The position numbers and the translations under genes were made by a program. 49,910 bases of DNA from a bacterium (GTDB lineage: Bacteria; Planctomycetota; Planctomycetia; Pirellulales; Pirellulaceae). The notes beneath the pieces were generated by a model. The model worked only from the letters and a program-made list of their open reading frames with translations, had not been told where the DNA came from and did not search any database. Shown here piece by piece: positions 1 through 7,335 of the stretch; within the stretch, counting starts at the first letter, position 1; each line of letters opens with the position of its first letter. The stretch lies in NCBI GenBank assembly GCA_030430075.1, contig JAUIGN010000063.1, forward strand, positions 1 to 49,910. Direction: 5' to 3'.

Positions 1-306
1 TTTGGAGATCGCCGCTACGCTGACGCCCCCGAACTGTTGCGCCAAGGTGGTTACCTTTTTGTCCGTCAACCGACGAAGCAAGTAGACGGCAGCAACACGG
101 GCGTCGTTGCCGTGACGACGGATCTGCCGCAGATCTCCGGGACCAGCACCGAAATGATCCTGCACCACACGAAGAATGTCCGCTTCGGCAGGACGCCACG
201 CCAGGCGTCTTCGCTGCGGAACGTTGGCATCTTCCGGTTCCTCAGCGAGCCTCTTGCGCATCTGTTCGACCCACGAACTCCGGCCGAGAAACAGACCTCC
301 GACAGC
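1..306 (-). pseudogene. C-terminal fragment of a REP-associated (Y1-type) transposase, cut by the left edge
   Basis: Read on the minus strand from about 306 down to 1, one frame is open and encodes a run with the pattern of the C-terminal DnaA-like helix-turn-helix region of planctomycete REP-associated tyrosine transposases. It starts with a GG..LGR..WVEQMRKRL segment, then an ILRVVQDHFG segment, a run rich in Arg/Ala ending YLLRRLT, and a final QQFGGVSVAAISK segment. The catalytic HUH and Tyr part is absent: upstream of about 310 the same strand carries an integrase start in another frame. The fragment therefore has no start of its own and is probably dead. It continues beyond position 1. 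Recognition is by pattern only; a DnaA/HTH-domain protein of another kind is possible. Confidence 0.5.
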
Positions 307-311
307 CGACT

Positions 312-533
312 TCACGGGCGAGATTGGCGGCTCGGCGATGCCCGATTCCACTGGACCCAGTCGAAGAATCGGTCCAAGAGCTGAACCACTGGAAGTGACG
401 TGGTGACCGGAGCGGTCTGGAGTTCCGCCCACTTGCGGAATGCTTCCTCTTTGTCGGCGGCCAGCCTGAGCGGCTTGCCATCATGCCTGACGTACCACGC
501 CTGGCGGGCCTTTTTGAAGAAGGGTTTTCTCAT
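312..533 (-). pseudogene. N-terminal fragment of a tyrosine integrase beside tRNA-Ala
   Basis: The reading starts at the ATG at 533 and gives 73 residues beginning MRKPFFKKARQAWYV, followed by RHDGK and KEEAFRKWAEL. This is the typical start of planctomycete site-specific integrases (arm-binding domain), which normally run on to about 350-400 residues. The family-like part ends near DWVQ at about 350; the remaining residues are unrelated and a stop follows at 312. The catalytic Arg-His-Arg-Tyr domain is missing. The fragment lies 66 bp downstream of the 3' end of tRNA-Ala and has the same orientation, the usual place for the integrase of an island inserted in a tRNA gene. It is probably the remnant of such an island. 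Confidence 0.6.
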
Positions 534-544
534 GTGACTCGCCC

Positions 545-575
545 TCGTTTTGGTACCAATTTCAGTACCAATACT
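545..575. repeat. Short repeat between tRNA-Ala and the integrase start
   Basis: Two copies of GGTAC-containing sequence stand close together (TTGGTACCAA, then CAGTACCAAT), the first of them a perfect 10-bp palindrome. They lie between the 3' end of tRNA-Ala and the integrase fragment, where an attachment or excisionase site could be, but no second copy of a tRNA 3' end is in the window to prove an att site. Confidence 0.3.
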
Positions 576-599
576 GGACGCGAATCGTCGTAAGTCGAG

Positions 600-672
600 T
601 GGAGACGAAGGGGCTCGAACCCTCAACCCCCGGCTTGCAAAGCCGGTGCTCTCCCAGTTGAGCTACGTCCCC
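600..672 (-). tRNA. tRNA-Ala (anticodon UGC)
   Basis: The minus strand folds as a complete 73-nt cloverleaf. The acceptor stem is GGGGACG with CGTCTCC (one G-U pair) and A as the discriminator base. The D arm contains TAGCTCAACTGGGAGAGC. The anticodon arm is CCGGC-TTTGCAA-GCCGG, giving anticodon TGC, and the T arm carries GGTTCGAGCC. The 3' CCA is not encoded. A truncated integrase follows directly downstream. Confidence 0.95.
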
Positions 673-976
673 GGAGAACTTTGGCAGAATGTTGTGCGAT
701 CGCTTGCTGTGGCCTCGCTCTCGATAGCCTAACCAAAAATCGTTCGCGTGTCAGCGGGAGCTAATGATTCGGTTCACAAAGATTGAAATTCGCTGGAATA
801 TCGGCCCCGAATCGAGCTTCACCTGTCCTTCTCCTTCGCCGATCTGGTCAGGACTCCGTACCTGTCGGCTTTTAGAGAAAGACCGGGCTAACGAGACATG
901 GGCGGTGACCTTGCTGCAAGAAAGGCTCAGTAGCTACCCTCCCGAAAGCATGGCAAAACGGGCAACCCGTAACCGC
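673..976. other. Intergenic gap with no recognised feature
   Basis: About 300 bp between the tRNA 5' side and the Lys-rich small protein. I see no convincing gene, strong hairpin or repeat. It should hold the tRNA promoter on the minus strand, which I cannot pin down. Confidence 0.4.
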
Positions 977-1321
977 TTAGCGACGTTTCGTCTTGGCCGT
1001 CTTCTTCTTTCGCTTCACCGCTTTCTTGACCGTCTTATCCACCTTTCGACCGGACAGTTCCGCCTTGGTCGTCTTCGACGTGTACGGTTCGCCCCGCTCC
1101 AGTGCATCCCAGGACTTTTCGGTCTCGAACGAGAATGCTTCGACCGATTCGACGGCCAGGCTCATTGACTTGTGGTTGAAAATGTATAGTTCTTCCAGCT
1201 TCTTGTCGCGATCGATCTGGTCGCGAACGGCCCGGAGTCTGGCGGCCGCCCGTTCCAGTCGCGTCGCCAGGCTGGCCAGCATTTTTTCGTTGTACGCTAC
1301 CGGTGGCGCTTGTCGTCCCAT
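977..1321 (-). CDS. Small hypothetical protein with Lys/Arg-rich C-terminus
   Basis: A 114-residue protein starting MGRQAPPVAYNEKML. I chose the ATG at 1321 because the upstream extension to 1432 is poor in protein character and a GGATGG stretch precedes this start. Residues about 15-75 are rich in Arg, Glu, Leu and Ala and look helical (LATRLERAAARLRAVRDQ). The last 25 residues are almost all Lys, Arg, Thr and Ala, like the basic tails of nucleic-acid-binding proteins. No family is recognised. A nucleoid or RNA-binding role is only a guess from charge. Confidence 0.6.
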   Translation of the reverse strand: MGRQAPPVAYNEKMLASLATRLERAAARLRAVRDQIDRDKKLEELYIFNHKSMSLAVESVEAFSFETEKSWDALERGEPYTSKTTKAELSGRKVDKTVKKAVKRKKKTAKTKRR

Positions 1322-1653
1322 TGTTCCATCCGCTCTGAAAAACCAAGAAAATACTAACAATCGTGCGCCAAAACCCGTTTCACCACCCGCCCAGCCACTT
1401 GCCCTGCTGGCCGCTACGATCGACTGCCGCAATCATCCGTCGCGGGCCTTGTGACCCCTGTCTAATTACGATTTTATGACCGTGCGGAAGATCTTGGCAA
1501 GGTGCCGTCCGGAACGCAAGTCCCTCAAGGCCGGGGGTGTTTAGGGATTTTTACTCAATATGTCATCAAATTTCGTGCGATCTGTTACCAAGTCCGCCGG
1601 CCGCGCCTGCTACGATTGGCAGCCAGGCGTCACACTTCCCAGGGCAAGATTCG
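1322..1653. other. Divergent intergenic region
   Basis: About 330 bp between two divergently read genes, so it must hold both promoters. No clear sigma-70 box pair, repeat or hairpin stood out. Confidence 0.4.
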
Positions 1654-2385
1654 ATGATGGCCGGTGGCAACAATACGACCATTCGACAGGTCGTCGTCTT
1701 TCTGACCGTCGCTAGCATCTTCGTGCTGGCGTTGGTGATGTTTCGCGACCATCTCTCGCTGCAGAGCCTGGCCAGGCAAGAGGCGTCGCTGGCGCGATTT
1801 CGCGACGAGCATCTCGTCCTGGTATACCTTGTGGTCTTCCTTATTTATGCCACGGTGACCGGGCTTTCTCTGCCTGGGGCCACCGGAATGACGCTCGTCG
1901 TTGGTTCCTACCTGGGATTCTGGCCCGCCCTGATCATTATCAGCTTTGCCTCAACGACGGGCGCCACCATCGCTTTGCTGTTCAGCCGCTACCTGTTTCG
2001 CGACGCTGTGGAGCGACGATTCGGGGACCGGCTGGCGATGTTCAACGCGTCGTTGCACCGCGAGGGCGCCTGGTACCTGCTGACATTGAGGCTGATCCCG
2101 GCGGTTCCCTTTTTTGTCATCAACCTGGTGATGGGTTTGACCAAGATGCCGGTGCGAACCTACTGGTGGGTCAGCCAGCTAGGCATGCTCCCGGGAACTT
2201 GCGTGTACGTATTCATGGGTTCGCGGTTCAGTTTCGAAATCATCGCCAAGCGAGGTGCTGCCGGCTTCTTTCGCTGGGATGTCTTTATCGGGCTGCTTCT
2301 GTTAGGCCTGTTTCCGCTCGTGGTTCGAAAACTGATCGGAGGGAACCGCGCGGGGGAGGCAGGCGGGAAGCGTGCCGCCGACTGA
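1654..2385 (+). CDS. TVP38/TMEM64 (DedA-like/VTT) family membrane protein
   Basis: A 243-residue integral membrane protein. The start at 1654 (MMAGGNN) is preferred to the ATG at 1537 because the extension is Pro/Ser-rich and not family-like. The first membrane segment is at about 10-28, followed by hydrophobic segments LVLVYLVVFLIYA, GMTLVVGSYLGFWPALIIISFAS and others. The central part carries the family hallmark of a G-x3-G-rich re-entrant region plus RLIPAVPFFVINLVMGLTKM, the conserved Arg/Pro motif of VTT proteins. Members of this superfamily are linked to lipid scrambling or transport and membrane homeostasis; the substrate here is unknown. It stands alone. Confidence 0.85.
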   Translation: MMAGGNNTTIRQVVVFLTVASIFVLALVMFRDHLSLQSLARQEASLARFRDEHLVLVYLVVFLIYATVTGLSLPGATGMTLVVGSYLGFWPALIIISFASTTGATIALLFSRYLFRDAVERRFGDRLAMFNASLHREGAWYLLTLRLIPAVPFFVINLVMGLTKMPVRTYWWVSQLGMLPGTCVYVFMGSRFSFEIIAKRGAAGFFRWDVFIGLLLLGLFPLVVRKLIGGNRAGEAGGKRAAD

Positions 2386-2584
2386 ACGTACGTATGGGCG
2401 ACCGGATGTGGCTGCTGCCAAGAGGCTGCGGCTGAATGGCACAATTGACATGAACGTTCTGCAAAGGTCCGCCCCCGAGGTAACAATTGGCTGGAATGGC
2501 TGGCCGCACACAATTCGAGTTGTGTTTGCATCTCGCTCGCGGTAGCCTGATCGGTTGGATCAACATGCATGGGGGGATCACACT
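2386..2584. other. Short gap upstream of the DUF1501 gene
   Basis: About 200 bp. A TTGACA hexamer lies near 2444 but no matching -10 box at proper spacing is convincing. Nothing else was seen. Confidence 0.3.
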
Positions 2585-4030
2585 ATGCTTCAAGTTCTGG
2601 GTCGAACGCATCGTGCTTGCAATGGTTTGAGCCGCCGCCAGTTGCTGGAGGCCGGCGGAGCGGGCCTGTTGGGACTCTCGTTGCCTCGCCTGCTGGCGGC
2701 CGAGGCGACACAGCCGCCGCGCGCAGCTCGAGCGAAGTCGGTCATCTTCCTGTTTCTGTTTGGCGGTCCCAGCCAACTGGAAACCTTCGACATGAAGCCG
2801 GATGCCCCCGAAAAGATCCGGGGGCCTTTCCGGCCCATTGCCTCGCGAACGCCCGAGTTGCGGATCAGCGAGCATCTTCCCCGATGTGCTGCGTTATCCG
2901 ACAAGTTCGCGGTGATCAAGACCATGAGCCACGGCTACAACGATCACAGCGGCGGGGGCCACTATATTCAGACCGGACACCGGTGGCACTTGCCGATCGG
3001 CGGAGGCTTCAATGTCACGCCCAACGACTGGCCGTCGATGGGATCGGTGGTCAAGTGGATGTCGCTGCAAGAGGGTGCCGGCGAAGGCAGCGGGGACCTG
3101 CCGCCTTACGTGGTCGTCCCCAATTCGCTGGGCCGACTGCAGGAATACAAAGTTCAATTACGGCGGCCCGGCGAAACGGCGGGATGGCTGGGGCGGGCCG
3201 CCGATCCGCTGAATACGCGAATCGACAAGCGGGACGCCAAGGACAATCCGTATTTTCGTGATTGTACGGACGACGAGCTGCAATTCGAAATCCAAGGCCT
3301 CCAGCCGCGGGAAGGGATCACGCTGGACCGCCTGGATCGACGACGGTCGCTGTTGGAGCAGTTTGATGCGCAACGGCGTCTGAACGAGAAGTACCGCAAT
3401 GTCGAGTCGTTCAACCAGTTCCGCGAACAGGCGATGTCATTGGTCGCGTCCGAGAAGACGCGGCGGGCGTTCGACCTGCAGAGCGAGTCGCCCGCACTGC
3501 GAGACAGTTACGGGCGGAACCTGTTCGGGCAATCGACCCTGGTTGCTCGGCGGCTGGTCGAGGCGGGTGTCCGCTTCGTCACGGTCCACTACGACGCGGT
3601 GGACGGCTACAGTTGGGATTCGCATCGGAGCAGTCAGCATCTGAAGGCCCACCTGATCCCCGGTTTGGATTTGGCGTTGAGCGGGCTACTGACCGATCTC
3701 GAGCAGCGCGGCCTGTTGGACGAGACCTTGGTGGTGGCGATGGGAGAGATGGGGCGTACGCCGCAGGCGAATGCGAAATGGGGTCGAGGGCATTGGAGCA
3801 CCCTGTTTCCGGCGGTATTTGCCGGTGCCGGCGTCCCCGGCGGGTTGGTCTACGGCGAGACCGACAAGGACGCGGCCTATGCGGTCAGCCATGTGGTCAG
3901 TCCGGAAGACCTGGCCGCCACGATCTACCGCGCATTGGGCATCGACCACACCGCTCGGATCCGCGATCTCCAGGGGCGTCCCCACGAGATTGTCGCCGAC
4001 GGTACGCCGATCGCCGCCCTGGTGGGTTGA
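2585..4030 (+). CDS. DUF1501 (sulfatase-like fold) secreted protein
   Basis: A 481-residue protein. The start at 2585 is favoured over 2555 because GGGGGG sits about 7 bp ahead of it. The N-terminus has a Tat-like signal, LSRRQLLEAGGAGLLGLSLPRLL, then AEA. The mature part carries the DUF1501 signature: FLFGGPSQLETFDMKPDAP, a GHYIQTGHR segment, GRNLFGQSTLVARRLVEAGVRFVTV, WDSH, and near the end MGEMGRTP and GHW. DUF1501 proteins share the alkaline phosphatase/sulfatase fold, are hugely expanded in Planctomycetes and are normally paired with DUF1549/DUF1553 cytochrome proteins. This copy has no such partner next to it. Its substrate is unknown. Confidence 0.9.
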   Translation: MLQVLGRTHRACNGLSRRQLLEAGGAGLLGLSLPRLLAAEATQPPRAARAKSVIFLFLFGGPSQLETFDMKPDAPEKIRGPFRPIASRTPELRISEHLPRCAALSDKFAVIKTMSHGYNDHSGGGHYIQTGHRWHLPIGGGFNVTPNDWPSMGSVVKWMSLQEGAGEGSGDLPPYVVVPNSLGRLQEYKVQLRRPGETAGWLGRAADPLNTRIDKRDAKDNPYFRDCTDDELQFEIQGLQPREGITLDRLDRRRSLLEQFDAQRRLNEKYRNVESFNQFREQAMSLVASEKTRRAFDLQSESPALRDSYGRNLFGQSTLVARRLVEAGVRFVTVHYDAVDGYSWDSHRSSQHLKAHLIPGLDLALSGLLTDLEQRGLLDETLVVAMGEMGRTPQANAKWGRGHWSTLFPAVFAGAGVPGGLVYGETDKDAAYAVSHVVSPEDLAATIYRALGIDHTARIRDLQGRPHEIVADGTPIAALVG

Positions 4031-4053
4031 TGCGGACGAATTGCCCCGGGACA

Positions 4054-4833
4054 CTACTTGCCGGCGTGGGCATTCAAGGCATCCACCCCGTCGCGGACCG
4101 CCTGCTGGTATAGCCAGAGGTCGCCGCCGTAGGCCAGCATCCGAAACCCCTGGTCGAGCAGCATTTTTCCGTTCTCAATTCCGCTTGCCATGAACCCGGG
4201 GACCTTGTGATGTTTCTCGCAGGCGTCGAGCACTGTGGCGACCGCGGCCTGGAAATCAGGATGGTCAAACTGACCGGGAATGCCCAGCGAATTGGTCAGG
4301 TCAAAGTGGCCGATCCAGAGCACGTCGATTCCGTCGACGGCCGCGATGGCGTCCGCATTGTTGACGCCGGCGGCCGTCTCGATCTGGGCAATCAAATGCG
4401 TCCGGCGATTGGCGGCGGCGATCTTCTCCACCAGGTCACCGCCACGGAAGTCGTCATGTGCCACGCCGAACGCAGCGCCCCGGCGTCCCACCGGTGGGTA
4501 CTTGGCCGCGGCAACGATTGTCTCAGCTTCCGCAGCGGACTCGACCATCGGCACCATGATGCCCATCGCACCGACATCCAGCACACGCGCCACGAAGTGG
4601 TACTCGGTAGCCGGAATCCGTACATACGGGATCATCTCCGTGGCACGCGTGGTGGCGATCAGTCGCGCTATCGTCTCGATGCTCCACCCGGTATGCTCCA
4701 TGTCAAAGACGGCAAACGCCGCTCCCGCCTCGGCGGCAATCCGGCCAATGCCGTTGGTGTTGAACTCGAACATGAACGTGCCGATCGACGTGTGTCCCGC
4801 CTCGACGTGTTGTTTGACGTGATTCGGTCGCAT
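4054..4833 (-). CDS. HpcH/HpaI-type aldolase family protein
   Basis: A 259-residue TIM-barrel protein, close to the usual 250-265 length. The ATG at 4833 has AAAGGA about 7 bp upstream. Family motifs seen are GTFMFEFN near the N-terminus, FDMEHTGWS (metal-site region), a VRIP segment, GAMGIMVPMVESAAEAE, IAQIETAAGVNNADAIAAVDGIDVLWIGHFDLTNSLG and a C-terminal Gly/Asp-rich GGDLWLYQQA. Known relatives (4-hydroxy-2-oxovalerate/heptanedioate and 2-dehydro-3-deoxyglucarate aldolases) reversibly join pyruvate to an aldehyde. It follows the sugar kinase by 62 bp on the same strand, so the two may be co-transcribed. Whether it belongs to the MurNAc pathway is open. Confidence 0.85.
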   Translation of the reverse strand: MRPNHVKQHVEAGHTSIGTFMFEFNTNGIGRIAAEAGAAFAVFDMEHTGWSIETIARLIATTRATEMIPYVRIPATEYHFVARVLDVGAMGIMVPMVESAAEAETIVAAAKYPPVGRRGAAFGVAHDDFRGGDLVEKIAAANRRTHLIAQIETAAGVNNADAIAAVDGIDVLWIGHFDLTNSLGIPGQFDHPDFQAAVATVLDACEKHHKVPGFMASGIENGKMLLDQGFRMLAYGGDLWLYQQAVRDGVDALNAHAGK

Positions 4834-4895
4834 GCCGTTATTCCTTTAAGAAATGGGAAAGGGTCTCTGATCGACTGCAGGCTGGACGCCCGGGA

Positions 4896-5852
4896 TCACT
4901 CGGCCTGACGCCTGGCCGCCGCTCGCCGCGCCAGGTTCACCGCGCCTTGCACCGGATGTTCAACCAGTGTCATTGGGGACGGGGTGCAGTCGCAAGAGGC
5001 CAACTCGACCAGCAACGATTCACGCACCAAGGCGCAATGGCAGAGCACGCCGCCGGCCAGCGCCAAGGGGAGGTGCGACGAGGTTCGTTCCAGCCTGGCG
5101 GACGCGGCCACCACCATGCGAGCCAGATCAGCGGCCGCCTGGCGGACGATGGCGGCTGCCACGCCGTCACCTTGCTGTGCGGCTTCGCCGACGATCGGCG
5201 CGAGCTGTGCAGCCCGCTGCCGAAGCTCGCCCGCTCCGGTGTACATGACGGTAATCAGTTCGCGCGCCTCGGCGACCTTGAACCAATCCAGAAAGCGGGG
5301 CAGGAGACTCGTCTGGGGGCCTCGACCATCGGCCCATTGTGTCGCCGCGCGCAATCCGGCCGTGCCGATCGCCTGCCCACTTCCTTCGTCGCCAAACAGG
5401 TACCCCCAACCGCCGACGCGGACCGTTTGACCAGACCGGTTGCGGCCCAGAGCGAACGAGCCGGTACCGGCGATCAGGGCCACGCCCCAGCGGTCCGGCA
5501 AACCGGCGGCGATCACCGCCTCCGCATCGTTGATCATCTCCAGGTGCCGGGCGAGTTGCGTGTCCGCCGCCCACTGCAGAATCGTCTCGCGGTGCGCCGA
5601 TCGTTCTGTTCCGGAAATCGCCAGGCTGGCGGCGGCGACGCGTCCTCGCCGCACGCCCAAATCGGCGAACGCCGCGTCGATTGCCTGGTCGAGGGTTTCG
5701 AGGGCCTGCTTCGCACCGACGACCCCGGGGTTGGTGGCACCCCCCGCGCCTTTGCCAACGGGCTCGGCCGCCACGTCGTCGGCCTTGGCAAGCCAGACGA
5801 CGGTCTTCGTGCCGCCGCCATCGACTCCCAAGACGAGTTCATCCGCGTTCAT
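4896..5852 (-). CDS. BadF/BadG/BcrA/BcrD-type amino-sugar kinase (MurNAc/GlcNAc kinase candidate)
   Basis: A 318-residue kinase of the actin-like ATPase fold. The first phosphate loop is VLGVDGGGTKT at residues 7-17, the second is LIAGTGSFALGRN in mid-protein, followed by GGWGYLFGDEGSG (conserved in BadF-type sugar kinases), and a C-terminal adenosine motif LALAGGVL. The family includes N-acetylglucosamine kinases and MurK of Clostridium acetobutylicum, which phosphorylates both MurNAc and GlcNAc. The gene lies on the same strand as murQ, 450 bp downstream of it. Together they would turn imported MurNAc into MurNAc-6-phosphate and then GlcNAc-6-phosphate. The MurNAc assignment is an inference from context; the kinase fold is clear. 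Confidence 0.85.
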   Translation of the reverse strand: MNADELVLGVDGGGTKTVVWLAKADDVAAEPVGKGAGGATNPGVVGAKQALETLDQAIDAAFADLGVRRGRVAAASLAISGTERSAHRETILQWAADTQLARHLEMINDAEAVIAAGLPDRWGVALIAGTGSFALGRNRSGQTVRVGGWGYLFGDEGSGQAIGTAGLRAATQWADGRGPQTSLLPRFLDWFKVAEARELITVMYTGAGELRQRAAQLAPIVGEAAQQGDGVAAAIVRQAAADLARMVVAASARLERTSSHLPLALAGGVLCHCALVRESLLVELASCDCTPSPMTLVEHPVQGAVNLARRAAARRQAE

Positions 5853-6166
5853 GGCTGCTGGTTCTCGATGTCGCCGTAAGCCGCTCGGTCGTCGCTGGCC
5901 GCCCGGCGGCAGTTCGACTCCAGGTCGGGATCCGGCAAGACGTTCTGGCTGGAATACAACAGAGCGGCTTGGCTTTTTCCGCGGCTATCGCCGGCAAATC
6001 GTGGAACGAAGGAATCGCCGTCTGGCGATGCCAGGTGGAATCGTTAACGCTTGGTCAGTCGACACCCTCAGGATGCGATCACCGGATTCGAATTGAACCG
6101 CATTGGGGCCGCGTGATCTTCTGCATGACGCAATGCGGCAAGGCAGGTCGGCCCCCTCACCCCCGG

Positions 6167-6199
6167 CCCCTCTCCCCCAGACAAGCTGGGGGAGAGGGG
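6167..6199. repeat. Perfect 14-bp inverted repeat with 5-nt loop
   Basis: CCCCTCTCCCCCAG, loop ACAAG, then CTGGGGGAGAGGGG. It is very stable and stands downstream of murQ on its strand. No T run follows on either strand, so it is not a canonical intrinsic terminator. It looks like one of the C/T-rich palindromic repeats that are scattered between genes in many planctomycetes. Confidence 0.8.
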
Positions 6200-6235
6200 A
6201 GCCAGTGTCGTCGCTGCTGCCGCATGACGTAATTC

Positions 6236-6280
6236 CATACTCCCGGAATCCATACTCCCGGATTCCGCACTCCCGCAGGT
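6236..6280. repeat. 15-bp tandem repeat, about three units
   Basis: Two nearly identical units, CATACTCCCGGAATC and CATACTCCCGGATTC, are followed by a diverged third, CGCACTCCCGCAGGT, which runs into the GTCATG palindrome. The CTCCCGCAGGTCATG stretch resembles 22174-22185. Confidence 0.8.
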
Positions 6281-6295
6281 CATGCTTTGCATGAC
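6279..6295. repeat. GTCATG palindrome, copy S1
   Basis: GTCATGC-TTT-GCATGAC, a perfect 7-bp inverted repeat directly after the stop of murQ. Related copies are at 44166, 46117 and 48423. Confidence 0.8.
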
Positions 6296-6303
6296 ATTCC
6301 GTT

Positions 6304-7200
6304 CTAATCGCGATCGCCCAGTGCTTGTCGCAAGTGGCCTCCGCAGGCGGCCAGTCGTTCCCGGGCCGTTTCCGGGGAAAGGCCCAGTTGGTGTGCGACG
6401 ACCGCCACCTTGAGTTCGCCGTCGCAGGATCGCAACGTCGCTTCGGCAGCCTCCTCGGAGATGTCGAGCAGTGTCGCGGCGATGCGCCGTGTCCTGTCGA
6501 TCAGCTTATGGTTGCTGGCCCGCAAATCGACCATCAGGTTGCCGTAGGTCTTACCGAGCAGGACCATGACGCCGGTGGTCAACATGTTGAGCACCATCTT
6601 GGTGGCGGTACCCGCCTTCAGCCGCGTCGAACCGCTGACCACTTCGGGTCCGACGACGGGTGCAATCAATACCTCGCACAACCGCCCCAACTCGGACTCG
6701 CCGTTGCAACAAAAACCGATCGTCGCGGCGCCGACTTGCCCGGCGTACCGCAAGCCGCCGATCACGTAGGGTGTCCTCCCGCTGGTCGCGATTCCCACGA
6801 GGGCGTCGTCTTTCGTCAAACCGACCCGCTGCAAGTCGGCGACGGCATCCTCCGGATGGTCCTCTGCACCTTCGATGGATCGGGTCAGGGCCGCCGGTCC
6901 GCCGGCAATCAGCCCGATCACCAGCTCGGGCGAGGTGTTGAACGTGGGAGGGCATTCGCTGGCATCGAGGACCCCCAGCCGCCCCGAGGTTCCCGCGCCG
7001 AGGTAGATCAAGCGGCCACCCTGTTGCAGCCGTCCCGCAATCAGGTCGATCGCCTGTCCGATCGCCACAGCCTCTTTGCGGACCGCTTCGCTCACGCGGG
7101 CATCTTCGGCATTCATGAGCTGCACAATCTCGAGTGCCGAGAGCTGATCCAGATCCTCGGATGCCGGGTTGCGTGATTCGGTGGTGAGTTTGTTGAGCAT
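6304..7200 (-). CDS. murQ: N-acetylmuramic acid 6-phosphate etherase MurQ
   Basis: A 298-residue cytoplasmic enzyme, the normal MurQ length. It cleaves the lactyl ether of MurNAc-6-phosphate to give GlcNAc-6-phosphate and D-lactate. The N-terminus reads LTTESRNPAS, the classical MurQ opening. The SIS sugar-phosphate domain has GGRLIYLGAGTSGRLGVLDASECPPTF (about 61-87), with the conserved acid region, GLIAGGPAAL, IEGAEDHPEDA, GIATSGRTPYV, STRLKAGTATKMVLNML and NLMVDLRASNHKLIDR. A C-terminal helical/UBA-like segment (DGELKVAVVAHQLGLSPETARERL) is present as in E. coli MurQ. The gene is divergent from the Na+/solute symporter, with 135 bp between their starts. It anchors the MurNAc assignment of the cluster. 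Confidence 0.97.
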   Translation of the reverse strand: MLNKLTTESRNPASEDLDQLSALEIVQLMNAEDARVSEAVRKEAVAIGQAIDLIAGRLQQGGRLIYLGAGTSGRLGVLDASECPPTFNTSPELVIGLIAGGPAALTRSIEGAEDHPEDAVADLQRVGLTKDDALVGIATSGRTPYVIGGLRYAGQVGAATIGFCCNGESELGRLCEVLIAPVVGPEVVSGSTRLKAGTATKMVLNMLTTGVMVLLGKTYGNLMVDLRASNHKLIDRTRRIAATLLDISEEAAEATLRSCDGELKVAVVAHQLGLSPETARERLAACGGHLRQALGDRD

Positions 7201-7335
7201 CGCTGTCTGTCTCTGTTATCATCCGAACTCGACGGACGCTCAGTTTAGACGATCTTCGCGTGCTTCGCCTCCGCGGCCCGCATCCCGCGAAGGCGCTGAC
7301 ACCAGCCAGACAACGATTGGGTCCACCGCAACTGC

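Larger units (their letters stand above)
5853..6303. other. 450-bp gap between murQ and the kinase, rich in short repeats
   Basis: No gene is visible. The gap holds a long perfect hairpin, a 15-bp tandem repeat and a GTCATG palindrome (listed separately), all packed in 6167-6295 just after the murQ stop. The promoter or ribosome-binding region for the kinase should lie at its left end; only a weak GAGAA precedes that start. Confidence 0.5.

Noticed and set aside
545..575. GGTAC repeats as a proven attachment site
   Set aside because: No second copy or tRNA 3'-end duplication is in the window, so att status cannot be shown.
2444..2475. TTGACA hexamer as a sigma-70 promoter for the DUF1501 gene
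   Set aside because: No fitting -10 hexamer at 16-18 bp spacing was found, and a single hexamer is weak evidence.
6167..6199. The 14-bp hairpin as intrinsic terminator of murQ
   Set aside because: No T run follows on the murQ strand or on the other, so it is listed as a repeat.
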